From positions 1 to 57,828 of the forward strand of contig CAYPNT010000009.1 of assembly GCA_964412235.1 (NCBI GenBank): DNA of 57,828 nt, written 5' to 3'. A program made the translations under genes and the position numbers. Under the pieces are notes generated by a model that saw nothing but the letters and a program-made list of their open reading frames with translations, ran no database searches and had not been told where the DNA came from. The stretch is from JAYZQT01 sp964412235. Its GTDB lineage: Bacteria; Pseudomonadota; Alphaproteobacteria; MPNO01; UBA830. Below are positions 1 to 9,477 of this stretch, in pieces (positions within the stretch are counted from its first letter, which is position 1; every line of letters begins with the position of its first letter).

Positions 1-1164
1 TTTACTGGTGAAGAGTGTCCCAAATCCAGCACAACAGAATTATCAGTGAAAGCCACACCCCCCCCTAAGCAAGCCAAGAAGGTAAAAACCAAAAAACGTC
101 GTATCCGAAGTGTACGTGTTGATCCTATTATTTCTGAGCCACTCTCGCAAACATACCCAGTCCTGGGTAGACTCGTTGCACAGCGTTCTGGAGACGTGGC
201 GGCTCTTATAAACGGCGCTGTGTCGGCGATGAATGTGGCTGTGGGTGATCGAGTGAAAAAGGGACAGGTAATTGCCACTTTGGCGACCGGGAAATTGGCG
301 GCCCAACGTGAAAAATTTGCGGCTTCCGAATCGACGAGGCGCGCGATGGTACAAACCGCGCAGGCAGAGCACTTGAAGAAAGTTCAGGAACTTAAGCGTC
401 TAACCAAACTCAAGCGTTCCTCCGCTTTCTCACGGGCACGCTATGAGGACCTTGAGCGCGACGTAGATTCTCGAAAAGCAGCTTTAAATGAGCGGCGCTC
501 TCAATTGAAAGAAGCGAAAGCTGAGCTCAAGCGCGCGAGTATAGATCTTAAAAATTGCCGTATTCGCGCGCCTTATGATGGGGTGGTCACCGATAAACAC
601 ACTGAAGTCGGGTCGTATGTGAACGTCGGCGCGCGTGTCGTGACGCTCATCAACGATATCGATCTAGAGGTAGAAGCCGATGTCCCAGCTAATCGCTTAA
701 AGGCTCTTGAGCGCGATCTTCAAATTCGGTTTTCACTCAGGGACGGTTCCGTTCATCGCGCCACTGTGAGGTCTATTATACCTCGCGAGAATGCAAGGAC
801 GAGAACCCGTCCGGTTCGTTTTCAGCCTCGTTTCAATGGTGGATTAGCACCGCTTGCAGTTAATCAAAGTGCCACAGTATTTATTCCAGTCGGGAAAATT
901 CGCAAAGTCTTGACGGTTCACAAAGATGCTATTGTTTATAATGATGGGAAGCCAACCGTTCGAATTATTCGCCGTGGAAAAGCTTTTCCAAGATTGATTA
1001 AAATTGGTGAAGCTGTGGGACAACGGTATGTTGTACATACCGGTTTAAAGCTAGGTGATAAGGTGGTTACTCATGGAAATGAAACTTTACCCCCCGGCGC
1101 GACGGTCAGAATTCTCACCAGTCCACCGCCTAATGCTGCACTTTCGTCCAAAAAAGCCCCGTAA
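1..1164 (+). CDS. RND efflux periplasmic adaptor (HlyD/MFP family), 5' end cut by window edge
   Basis: Adaptor subunit linking an inner-membrane RND pump to an outer-membrane channel. The reading frame is open from base 1, so the true start and the expected signal or anchor segment lie outside the window; a GTG at 46 is only an internal candidate. Numbering from that GTG, a first lipoyl half-domain lies near residues 51-80, a charged helical hairpin (coiled coil, rich in K, R, E and A) at about 84-168, and the second lipoyl half at about 172-203 (RIRAPYDGVV, then GSYVNVG). Beta-barrel and membrane-proximal domains follow to residue 372. The end is proline and lysine rich. The RND subunit gene follows 42 bases downstream and is presumably co-transcribed. 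The family is clear; the substrate cannot be told. Confidence 0.9.
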   Translation, partial: FTGEECPKSSTTELSVKATPPPKQAKKVKTKKRRIRSVRVDPIISEPLSQTYPVLGRLVAQRSGDVAALINGAVSAMNVAVGDRVKKGQVIATLATGKLAAQREKFAASESTRRAMVQTAQAEHLKKVQELKRLTKLKRSSAFSRARYEDLERDVDSRKAALNERRSQLKEAKAELKRASIDLKNCRIRAPYDGVVTDKHTEVGSYVNVGARVVTLINDIDLEVEADVPANRLKALERDLQIRFSLRDGSVHRATVRSIIPRENARTRTRPVRFQPRFNGGLAPLAVNQSATVFIPVGKIRKVLTVHKDAIVYNDGKPTVRIIRRGKAFPRLIKIGEAVGQRYVVHTGLKLGDKVVTHGNETLPPGATVRILTSPPPNAALSSKKAP

Positions 1165-1206
1165 GGTGAGGTCTATGCCGAACTGCTTAGCCAGGAGCAA
1201 CCTCGA

Positions 1207-4200
1207 ATGAACCTTATTAGGCTGTCGATTGAAAGACCAATCGCCATTGTAGCCCTGGTTTTGATGATAATTTTGTTTGGTTACGTGGCCTTGCAACGAA
1301 TACCCATACAAATGGCGCCCGATGTGCGTCAGCCAGTCATTATCGTGAAAACGAGTTGGCCCGGTGCTGCCCCTCAAGAAGTTGAACGGGAGATTGTTAA
1401 CCCACAAGAGGATGAATTAAAGGGTTTAGAAGGTGTTCGCAAGATGACCTCGCGTGCCCTTCGTAACCGAGCGACGATCACGCTTGAATTCGGCCCAGAT
1501 ATTAATTTTAACCGGGCTTTGCTGCTGGTAGCAAACAGGCTTGACAGGGTTTCAAGTTATCCTGAAGAAGCCAACGAACCGGTACTATCAACATCGGGGA
1601 CCGAAGATAATGCCATAGCTTGGTTTATTATTACTCGGCAAAGCGGCAACACGAGAGAGATGACGTCCTACGGCGATTTTCTTATCGACGTTATTCAGGA
1701 GCGTATCGAACGCATTGAAGGCGTCGCGGGTGTAAACATTTTCGGTGAAACCGAGCGTGAAATTTCAATTAAGATTCGGCCCGAGAGCCTCGCACGTTAT
1801 GGCATGACGGTTAGCGAAGTATTGCGGCGTTTAAGAGCTGCGAATGCGTCAATTACCGGTGGTGATGTTGAAGAAGGAAAACGCCGTTATGTAGTTAGGA
1901 CCGACGGCGATCTAAATACCACACGCATGGTTGAAGAAGTTGTTTTGCGTAGCGACGGTGCTGGTGGTGCGCGAGGCGTGAGCCGAGTGCTTGTTCGAGA
2001 TATAGCGGCCGTGTCACTCGGATACAAAAAAGCACAGGGCCGCCTTCGTATGCTGAATGAACCTGCATTGGCGTTCAATATTACGCGTGAACAGGGAGCC
2101 AATGTCATCAAGACAATGGGGCAAGTTCGTGCGGTGATTAAGGACCTGGGTAACGGACCAATCAAGGACCAGGGTCTTATACTTGAACAGGTATATGACG
2201 AGACAACCTATATTAACTCATCTATTGACTTGGTACGCCAGAATATTCTTTACGGCGGCATACTGGCAATTCTTGTCCTTTTAATGTTTTTGAGATCGTG
2301 GCGCCCTACAGCGGTGGTGGCCATGTCTATTCCAGTTTCAGTAATTGGCTCCTTTGTCGCGATGGCTATTCTTGGTCGCTCCTTAAACGTTATTAGCCTC
2401 GCTGGAATAGCGTTTGCGGTGGGCATGGTTGTTGATGCCGCAATCGTTGTGCTCGAAAATATTTTTAGACTGCGACAGGAAGGCCGGTCACGTTCTGAGG
2501 CTGCTTACTACGGTGCACAACAAGTGTGGCCAGCTGTTCTTGTATCCGCGCTAACCACGGTTATGGTGTTTATTCCGATACTCATCATGGATCTCGAAGT
2601 CGGGCAGTTATTTCGCGACATTGCCGTTGCGATATCCGTTTCGGTCTTACTATCTCTTCTAGTTGCTGTGACCCTCATACCGGCTCTTTCCAATGGGTTG
2701 CTCAGCCGTGTTAGTGATGGTGGAGGGTTCCACATTCCGGTCCTTGATAACTTTGCCCGCCGTTTTACCGCGTTTTGGGCTGGGTATGCACGGTTTGTCG
2801 TGCGTTACAAGTTTTTGGCAGTAGGGATGGTTGGTATTTTAGTTTTTGTCGCCGGTTCCATTTCAATTGTGATCATGCCCAAGCTGGACTATTTGCCTAA
2901 AGGAAACCGTAACTTAGTGTTAGGTATTGTTCTTCCACCAGCTGGATATAACCTAGATACAAATGAGGGGATAGCACGCAACGTTGCCGATGCTACAAAA
3001 AAATATTGGAGTCGCGGAAACTATAAGAAAATTAATAAACCAAAAGACCAGAAAATAGATCGATTCTTCTACGTAGCTCGGCTTGGCCGAATGTTTATGG
3101 CAGCGACCCATGTCGATCCTCAAAAGGCGGCTGAACTCGAAGAAATAATAGAAGGGCCCGCCCGCGCGGAACCGGGCGTGTTAGCCTTTATGTTTCAGCC
3201 CTCGTTATTTGGTCGGTCCATTGGTTCGGGCCGCGCAATCGACATAGAAATAGCCGGGCCCGACTTAAAAACTATCTACAGCGTCGGCAGGAATGTATTT
3301 TTCTCCACGTTAGGGGTTCTTCCACCAAGTAAGGGTAACCGCGTCAGGCCACGACCGTCGCTCACACTCGGGGAGCCCGAGGTCAGGGTGACGCCCGACA
3401 GAGTAAGTCTTTCAGATAATGGTCTCTCCGCGCGTGAATTAGGTTTGTCCATAGATGCTTTTAATGATGGAATAAGGGTTGCAGAAGTTAGTGTTGAGGG
3501 TCGGCGCATTGATCTGACGCTTAAAGGGCCCGATCTTGCACAGGAATCCACGCAGGCAATCCGCTCCCTACCGGTTGTAACGTCTGATGGGCGAATTGTC
3601 CCGGTTGCAAGCCTTGCGCAGGTTCAGGAAACGACGGGGCCCACGGAAATAAGACGAATAGACAGAACCCGAACGATGACTGTAAGCGTTGTCCCAAATG
3701 ACTCGATACCTCTGCAAGCGGCGACAGAACTTATAGAAGAAAAAGTACTTGGGCCAATGCGTGAAAGAGGCCTCCCAGACGGCGTGCGTTTTCGGCTGGG
3801 CGGTAGCGCTGACAAATTAAAGGTTACTTGGGGTCACATGCAGCTTGATTTGCTTTTAGCCCTTATAATTGTGTATCTCGTGATGGCGGTGTTGTTTGAG
3901 AGTTTTCTCTATCCCTGGGTGGTCATGTTAACGGTCCCTGTAGCAGCGGCTGGTGGCCTTGGTGGGCTCGCACTTCTGAACACATATGTCGCCCAATCGC
4001 TCGACATGTTGACGATGCTGGGCTTTGTTATTTTGATTGGTAATGTCGTTAACAATGCAAAACAGCTCGTTCATCAGACGTTATTTCGGGATGAACGCGG
4101 ATGAAGCAATCGAAACGGCAACCCGGAACCGAATACGCCCGATTTTTATGTCTACTCTAACCTCTGTATTCGGGATGTTACCTCTGGTGGCATTTCCGGG

Positions 4201-4372
4201 TGCTGGTTCAGAACTATACCGTGGTTTAGGTTCTGTTGTTCTCGGCGGACTGGCATTGTCTGCTGTTCTGACCATGGCAATCGTTCCTCCCATGATGTCC
4301 ATCACGGTCGGAATTATTGAAGGAAGAAAACAGCGTAAGGCCGGGTCCATTCGTCCGGCTCCAGCAGAGTAA
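1207..4372 (+). CDS. RND efflux pump inner-membrane subunit (AcrB/HAE-type), frameshifted near the 3' end
   Basis: Proton-driven multidrug or solvent exporter, partner of the adaptor just upstream. The first frame runs 1207-4104 and the remainder continues in the +1 frame to 4372. Together they give about 1,050 residues, normal for the family. The N-terminal TM helix is at about 12-30, a six-helix block at about 340-490, and the TM4 proton-relay motif GMVVDAAIVVLEN has Asp410. A second porter domain and the C-terminal helices follow. The first frame ends soon after VVNNAKQLVHQT. The second supplies GMNADEAIE and RIRPIFMSTL, which normally continue that motif, so one indel lies between about 4070 and 4100. 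Sequence error or recent mutation cannot be separated here. Confidence 0.85.
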
Positions 4373-4382
4373 TTTTTATTAG

Positions 4383-5132
4383 ATGCGCGAAGGGTTAGAG
4401 AACCTAGCGACTTTAATAGACAACGCGCACCGTATTGTGGTTTTTACTGGTGCGGGCATCTCGACGGAATCAGGTATTCCGGATTTCAGGAGCCCCCAAG
4501 GGATCTGGTCGAAAACTACCCCTATATATTTTGAAGAATATATCAGGTCGTCCGAAGCGAGAATTGAGGCTTGGCGTAGAAAATTTGAGATTGATAAAGA
4601 TATTGATGTTGCTGAGCCCAATCGTGGGCATAGGGCTGTAGCAAAACTAGTTCGGCTGGGAAAAGTGACATCGGTAATCACACAGAATATTGATGGATTG
4701 CACCAAAGGTCTGGTATTTCCGAAGAACAAATGATTGAACTCCACGGAAACGGTACTTATGCAACCTGCTTAAATTGCCATACTCGTTGCGAGCTCGAAC
4801 CTATTAAGGTGTTTTTCCAAAAGAATAATGTGCCACCCGAATGTGACCAATGCGGTGGCATCATAAAAACCGCAACAATTTCTTTTGGCCAATCAATGCC
4901 GTCAGGTCCGATGAATCGCGCGAGAGAGGAAACGCTTGCCTGTGATTTATTTCTCGCGGTCGGGTCTTCTTTGGTTGTTTATCCGGCCGCTGGTTTCCCC
5001 GCTATGGCCAAAAAGGAGGGGGCAAAATTAGCGATCATCAATCGTGAAGCCACGGATTTAGACACTATGGCAGACCTAGTGCTTAATCTTGAAATCGGAC
5101 CAACCTTAGGTGAGGTGGCAAACGTCAATTAA
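4383..5132 (+). CDS. NAD-dependent protein deacylase, sirtuin (Sir2) family
   Basis: Removes acyl groups from lysines using NAD+. The 249 residues carry the Rossmann motif GAGISTESGIPDFRSP (about 23-38), the NAD motif TQNIDGLHQ (100-108), catalytic His121 in ELHGN, and four zinc cysteines at 129, 132, 154 and 157. The length is normal for a compact bacterial sirtuin. The ATG is 11 bases past the RND gene stop. The residues that would mark a desuccinylase (Tyr/Arg in the acyl pocket) were not identified with confidence, so the acyl preference is left open. A CobB-like role in metabolic enzyme deacylation is an inference from the family only. Confidence 0.93.
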   Translation: MREGLENLATLIDNAHRIVVFTGAGISTESGIPDFRSPQGIWSKTTPIYFEEYIRSSEARIEAWRRKFEIDKDIDVAEPNRGHRAVAKLVRLGKVTSVITQNIDGLHQRSGISEEQMIELHGNGTYATCLNCHTRCELEPIKVFFQKNNVPPECDQCGGIIKTATISFGQSMPSGPMNRAREETLACDLFLAVGSSLVVYPAAGFPAMAKKEGAKLAIINREATDLDTMADLVLNLEIGPTLGEVANVN

Positions 5133-5232
5133 TACAGACCTATACAATTTCGCCAAAATTCTTCTCGACAGGGGTGTATTTAATTTGCTTTGAGACTTGC
5201 GCGATCCGGGCGCAGATGTAGAATCTCTTAAC

Positions 5233-5766
5233 ATGCGAGGCTATTTTGGTATCGGCATCGAGGGGGTTAGCAAACCCATAAATGTCGGCAATTTGATGCG
5301 TTCGGCGAATGCGTTTGGTGCGAGCTTTATTTTCACAGTTGGCGCAAATTGTGATGTATCCACCAGCCCATCGGACACCTCTGATACAACGGGCCAGGTT
5401 CCTTTTTATTCCTTCGAATCAATAGAGGACATGATGCTTCCAGAGGGATGCGCTCTTATCGGGGTCGAAATAGATAAAACTGCTGTAGAATTACCAAGTT
5501 TTCGTCACCCCCGGAGAGCGGCATATGTCCTGGGAATGGAGCGGATAGGGCTAACCCAAACCATGATTGAATGTTGCGACTATTTGGTAAAAATACCGAC
5601 AAAGTTTTCCTTAAATTTGGCCACCGCTGGTGGCATTCTCATGTATGATCGGATGCTAACCATGCGTCGGTTTGCCGACCGCCCAGTTGTAACTAGCGGT
5701 AAAGCCGTGAAGCTAGACAAACACGTTTTTGGAACGCCCATAACGGGCATAGGCAACAATTCTTGA
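5233..5766 (+). CDS. SpoU/TrmH-family RNA 2'-O-methyltransferase
   Basis: SAM-dependent ribose methyltransferase with a knotted SPOUT fold. All three motifs are present: NVGNLMRSANAFGAS (motif 1, with the conserved Asn and Arg), YVLGMERIGL (motif 2) and IPTKFSLNLATAGGILMYDR (motif 3). From the ATG at 5233 the protein has 177 residues, a single catalytic domain with no added RNA-binding domain, as in TrmL/TrmH-like members. An in-frame TTG at 5197 is possible but adds non-conserved residues. The target RNA cannot be assigned. The next gene starts 10 bases downstream with a strong ribosome-binding site. Confidence 0.88.
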   Translation: MRGYFGIGIEGVSKPINVGNLMRSANAFGASFIFTVGANCDVSTSPSDTSDTTGQVPFYSFESIEDMMLPEGCALIGVEIDKTAVELPSFRHPRRAAYVLGMERIGLTQTMIECCDYLVKIPTKFSLNLATAGGILMYDRMLTMRRFADRPVVTSGKAVKLDKHVFGTPITGIGNNS

Positions 5767-5776
5767 AAGGAGATAG

Positions 5777-6277
5777 ATGAGGTACTTCTGTAGCGCGATG
5801 CTTATCGCTTTATTGGTGGCCATTTCTTCGGCGAGCGCCAAGGAATTAGGAAAGTTTAAAGAATGGGCAGCCTCTTCTGAGGGAAAAGGTAAGGCGCGCG
5901 CTTGTTGGATTTACAGCAAACCTAAAAAAAATGTGGGGAAGTATAAGAAACGCGGAGAAATATATGCACTGATTACCCACCGACCCGGTCAAAAAATCTT
6001 CAACGAAGTTCAGTTTACAGCCGGATACGTTTTTAAGAAGAACAGTAAGGTAACAGTGACGATTGGAAAAAAGAAATTTCAATTATTTACGGACGGCGAC
6101 AGTGCTTGGGTTCAGAAAAATAAAGTAGAGAAGGCCCTCGTGAAGGCTATGCGCTCGGGAACGAATATGGTCGTTAAGGGTGTCTCTTCCCGCGGAACAA
6201 AAACCAAAGACACGTATTCGCTAGCCGGTATCATGTCAGCTCTTAAGGAGATTGGTAGGGCCTGCCGCCGGAAATAG
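5777..6277 (+). CDS. IalB-family (invasion-associated locus B) exported protein
   Basis: Small secreted or periplasmic protein of 166 residues. A signal peptide is evident: positive start (MRYF), hydrophobic core of about 15 residues, and an ASA-type cleavage site near residue 20. The mature part is basic, with the beta-strand pattern of IalB proteins, including a central FTAGYVFKKNS-type strand, a FTDGDSAWV segment and a late VKGVSSRGTKTKDTYSL segment, followed by a conserved Cys near the C-terminus. AAAGGAG lies 7 bases before the ATG. IalB proteins are common in Alphaproteobacteria; the name comes from Bartonella and does not imply pathogenicity. The biochemical role is unknown. Confidence 0.8.
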   Translation: MRYFCSAMLIALLVAISSASAKELGKFKEWAASSEGKGKARACWIYSKPKKNVGKYKKRGEIYALITHRPGQKIFNEVQFTAGYVFKKNSKVTVTIGKKKFQLFTDGDSAWVQKNKVEKALVKAMRSGTNMVVKGVSSRGTKTKDTYSLAGIMSALKEIGRACRRK

Positions 6278-6319
6278 TGTGAACTGGCGCGGGTGGAAAT
6301 AGGCAGGTACAATCCTTCA

Positions 6320-7528
6320 ATGTCTGGCGTTCTGATTCCTCACATGAAAAGAAATGTTTCGTTACTGGCTCTCTGCCAGGGTTACGCGCAAACATGTGTA
6401 ACCGTCATGATCAGTGTGTCTGCGCTCGCGTCTCTTCTAATTCTTGAAGATAAATCACTAGCGACACTTCCCCACGCCTTTATGTGGGTTGCCACTGCCT
6501 TAGCTGCGACGCCGGCCTCTCTATTGATGGATAAGTATGGTCGTCGCGGCGGCTTTGCCGTCGGCGCGGTTCTGGGGGTGGCAGGCTGTGCTCTGTGCAC
6601 GATAGGGCTTCACCTCGGTGAGTTTTGGGTATTTATAGGCGGAACCTCGTGCATGGGGGCATTTAACGCCTTTAATCAATATTTGAGGTTCGCCGCTGCT
6701 GAAACCGCAAACGACGAATACCGACCAAAAGCGATTTCTTGGGTGATAGGTGGCGGCATAATTGCAGCTTTTGTCGGCGGCACATTGGCCGGAAACACCA
6801 GCCAATTAATGGCACCTCAGTTTATGGCTACCTATATTGCGCTCGGTGTTTTTCCGATCTTACTTGGTATTACAATCCAGTTTGTTCGAATGCCAAAGCC
6901 CCTGAAAAGTGAAGATTCTGCAGAGAAAAAAGCATCTACAGGTCGTCCACTTGTCCAGATTATGAAACAGCCAGCTTTTATTGTCGCCGCCATCGGCACC
7001 TCTGTTTCATGGGCTGGCATGATACTCATGATGGCCGCGACGCCGTTGTCTATGAAATTATGTGGTTTAGAATCTGATGTTCCCTTCGTTATCCAATGGC
7101 ACATGTTTGCCATGTTTGCGCCGTCTTTTTTTGCAGGCTCGCTTGTCAACAGATACGGGGATCTTGCCGTCATAATGATGGGTTTCATACTATTTTTCGG
7201 CGGTATTATCTCCGGCTTGACCGGTATCACGTTAGCAAACTTTTTTATCACGAATTTGCTAATCGGGGCTGGCTGGAATTTGATGCTTATTGGCTCGACT
7301 ACGCTTCTTGTTAAATGCCATACGGAGGAAGAAAAGGGAAAAGTTCAGGGAGCAAATGATACGATAGCCTATATTATTGCGGCCATTTCCTCGTTTTTCG
7401 CCGGTTATTTGCAAATTGAAATCGGTTGGGACGCCGTTATGATCGCGATCGTTCCACAGATAATCATAGTAGCGGTAGCAGTGTGGTGGATGCGGGTCGT
7501 GAACGCGCGTGCCGTAGCGGCAGAATAA
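6320..7528 (+). CDS. MFS transporter, 12 TM helices
   Basis: Major facilitator protein of about 402 residues from the chosen ATG. In-frame GTG at 6293 and ATG at 6344 are alternatives, and none has a convincing ribosome-binding site. Hydrophobic segments alternate with short loops. The loop between TM2 and TM3 carries a motif-A-like DKYGRRGG, and a charged central loop (KPLKSEDSAEKKAS) separates the two six-helix halves. The second half carries NRYGD in the equivalent loop. Substrate unknown. The gene is convergent with the EamA gene downstream, with only 30 bases between them and no clear terminator. Confidence 0.85.
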   Translation: MSGVLIPHMKRNVSLLALCQGYAQTCVTVMISVSALASLLILEDKSLATLPHAFMWVATALAATPASLLMDKYGRRGGFAVGAVLGVAGCALCTIGLHLGEFWVFIGGTSCMGAFNAFNQYLRFAAAETANDEYRPKAISWVIGGGIIAAFVGGTLAGNTSQLMAPQFMATYIALGVFPILLGITIQFVRMPKPLKSEDSAEKKASTGRPLVQIMKQPAFIVAAIGTSVSWAGMILMMAATPLSMKLCGLESDVPFVIQWHMFAMFAPSFFAGSLVNRYGDLAVIMMGFILFFGGIISGLTGITLANFFITNLLIGAGWNLMLIGSTTLLVKCHTEEEKGKVQGANDTIAYIIAAISSFFAGYLQIEIGWDAVMIAIVPQIIIVAVAVWWMRVVNARAVAAE

Positions 7529-7558
7529 ATAAATTGATATTGCTTTCGTTCAAGACTG

Positions 7559-8431
7559 CTATTCTGACGTGCGGCCCTCCTTTGCAGCCAACCGCCACGT
7601 TCCAAACAAAATTACGCCCGCGCCAACTATTGCCCAAATTCCTGGCACTTCTGAAAACAGGAAGTACGCTAAGCAGGCCGTAATCGGTAGGCGAATAAAC
7701 TCCAACGTAATAACGATGCTCGCGTCTGCGCACTGCATCGCTCGGGCAAGCCAAATGTGCGCAGTCCATCCCGTTACCCCCATGACCAGAATTAGAGGTA
7801 TGTCAGACGGCAGAGGCATCTCCCAATATAAAATAGCGGGGACGGCTGAAAAAAGTATGAGCCAGATGTTGAGGTTTAACACGATCATACGTGGGTGTTC
7901 CGTGCGCGCAAGTAGCTTTGTGCAAATGTCACCGGCCGCATAACCCAGAGCTGAAAGGAACACCGCAAATACCATAATGTCAAAGACCGCTACACCTGGG
8001 CGAAGGATAATTAAAACACCCAGAAACCCAATCACCACCGCGATCCAACGGTGTTGAGTAACTTTTTCACGCAATACTAACGCAGCGAGTATTAGTCCAA
8101 ATATCGGCAGGGTAAAATGCAGGGACACTGCTTCCGCCAAAGGTAGGGTTGCTATCGCGAAAAACCAGGCTGATACCCCCACAAAAGTACAGAAGCTGCG
8201 TAAGGCAAAAATTCCTCCCAACCTATTTGGTTTAAAAGTTCTAATTACCTGCCCAAGAGCACCTTTGAATGTCATGAGGGTGATGGCCAAACCAATCAGG
8301 CTGCGCAGAAAAACTTGTTCAAATGGCGGGAGACTGTCCGAGAGGGCCCGAACCACAATGATCATCACAGAAAAACTAGCCGTGCTCGCTGTCATCCAGA
8401 GCATGCCCTGAAGCACGGGAGATACACTCAT
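7559..8431 (-). CDS. EamA/DMT-family membrane transporter
   Basis: Drug/metabolite transporter superfamily protein of 290 residues with ten hydrophobic segments arranged as two EamA repeats. The first repeat has the typical FRSLIGL segment after the second helix, and LPLAEAVSLHFTLPIF closes its fourth helix. The second repeat ends with the paired helices LEFIRLPITACLAYFLFSE. Such proteins export small metabolites or amino acids, but the substrate is not readable. A second EamA gene sits at 10707-11576 on the other strand and shares the same layout (FRALIGV, EAISLTFLIPLF), so the two are paralogues. It is divergent from rlmN. Confidence 0.88.
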   Translation of the reverse strand: MSVSPVLQGMLWMTASTASFSVMIIVVRALSDSLPPFEQVFLRSLIGLAITLMTFKGALGQVIRTFKPNRLGGIFALRSFCTFVGVSAWFFAIATLPLAEAVSLHFTLPIFGLILAALVLREKVTQHRWIAVVIGFLGVLIILRPGVAVFDIMVFAVFLSALGYAAGDICTKLLARTEHPRMIVLNLNIWLILFSAVPAILYWEMPLPSDIPLILVMGVTGWTAHIWLARAMQCADASIVITLEFIRLPITACLAYFLFSEVPGIWAIVGAGVILFGTWRLAAKEGRTSE

Positions 8432-8499
8432 TTTCTAATTTCCGGTAACTTGTGGAGAGAGCCGTTTGATTGATTGATCCCTGCGCCTATATTGGTCTT

Positions 8500-9377
8500 A
8501 TGTCAACGCGGATAAAAAATACTGAGACGGTCGTCACTGATAAGCGCATTGACCTTCTCGGCCTTACGCGGGCGCAAATTGCGGAAGAATTTCAGTCAAT
8601 GGGCCTTCCTAAATTCAGGGTCAAGCAGGTATGGCATTGGATGTATCACCATGGCCTGCGAGATTTTACGAGTATGACAAGCATCGCTCAGGACTTGCAG
8701 CAGGAGCTCTCAACGAGGTTCGTGATATCACGCCCCAAAATCGTAAGTGAGGAGACGTCTGTTGACCGGACCCGTAAGTGGCTAATGTCGTTTCATGATA
8801 AAATGATGGTTGAAGCGGTGCACATACCAGAGGAAGACCGCGGCGCGGTCTGTGTTTCGTCGCAGGTCGGCTGTACATTGAGTTGCACATTTTGTCACAC
8901 TGGTACACAGAAAATGGTCCGAAATTTGTCGCCGGGGGAAATTGTTGGCCAGTTTTTGGCAGCCCGCGATTCCTATGGTGAGTGGCCATCTTCGATAGAG
9001 CCTCGCCAACTAACCAACATCGTAATGATGGGGATGGGGGAACCTCTTTATAACTACGAAAATGTCGTACAGGCATTGGCCATTATTATGGACCAAGAGG
9101 GTATAAATGTTTCTAAGCGCCGCATTACCCTTTCCACGGCGGGTGTTGTGCCTAAAATTACCCAAGTGGGAAAAGACCTTGGCATTCAACTCGCTATCTC
9201 ATTGCATGCGGTGACTGATGATCTTCGCAACGAACTTGTGCCAATCAATAAAAAATACCCAATTACCGAATTGCTGGATGCGTGTCGCGCATACCCAACA
9301 GCAAAAAATTCTCGCCGCATTACCTTTGAATATATTATGCTGAAAGGCGTAAACGATAGCCAAGCAGATGCCCGCGA
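8500..9377 (+). CDS. rlmN: 23S rRNA (A2503-C2)/tRNA (A37-C2) methyltransferase RlmN, 3' end lost in N gap
   Basis: Radical-SAM enzyme that methylates C2 of A2503 in 23S rRNA and A37 of some tRNAs. The visible 292 codons include an N-terminal helical region (KFRVKQVWHWMYHHG), the radical SAM cluster Cys125, Cys129 and Cys132 (GCTLSCTFCHTG), the SAM motif MMGMGEPLYNYENV, and SLHAVTDDLRNELVPINKKY. About 80-90 C-terminal residues, including the resolving cysteine, fall in the run of 100 N. The ATG at 8500 is preferred over TTG 8470, which would add a non-conserved leader. Read through the N run the frame appears joined to argG, but that is an artefact of 100-base padding. Confidence 0.93.
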
Positions 9378-9477
9378 NNNNNNNNNNNNNNNNNNNNNNN
9401 NNNNNNNNNNNNNNNNNNNNNNNNNNNNNNNNNNNNNNNNNNNNNNNNNNNNNNNNNNNNNNNNNNNNNNNNNNNNN
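9378..9477. other. Assembly gap, 100 N
   Basis: Exactly 100 undetermined bases, the usual placeholder for a gap of unknown size. It removes the end of rlmN and the first codons of argG. Because 100 N happens to keep both in one frame, it creates a false RlmN-ArgG fusion. Confidence 0.99.
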
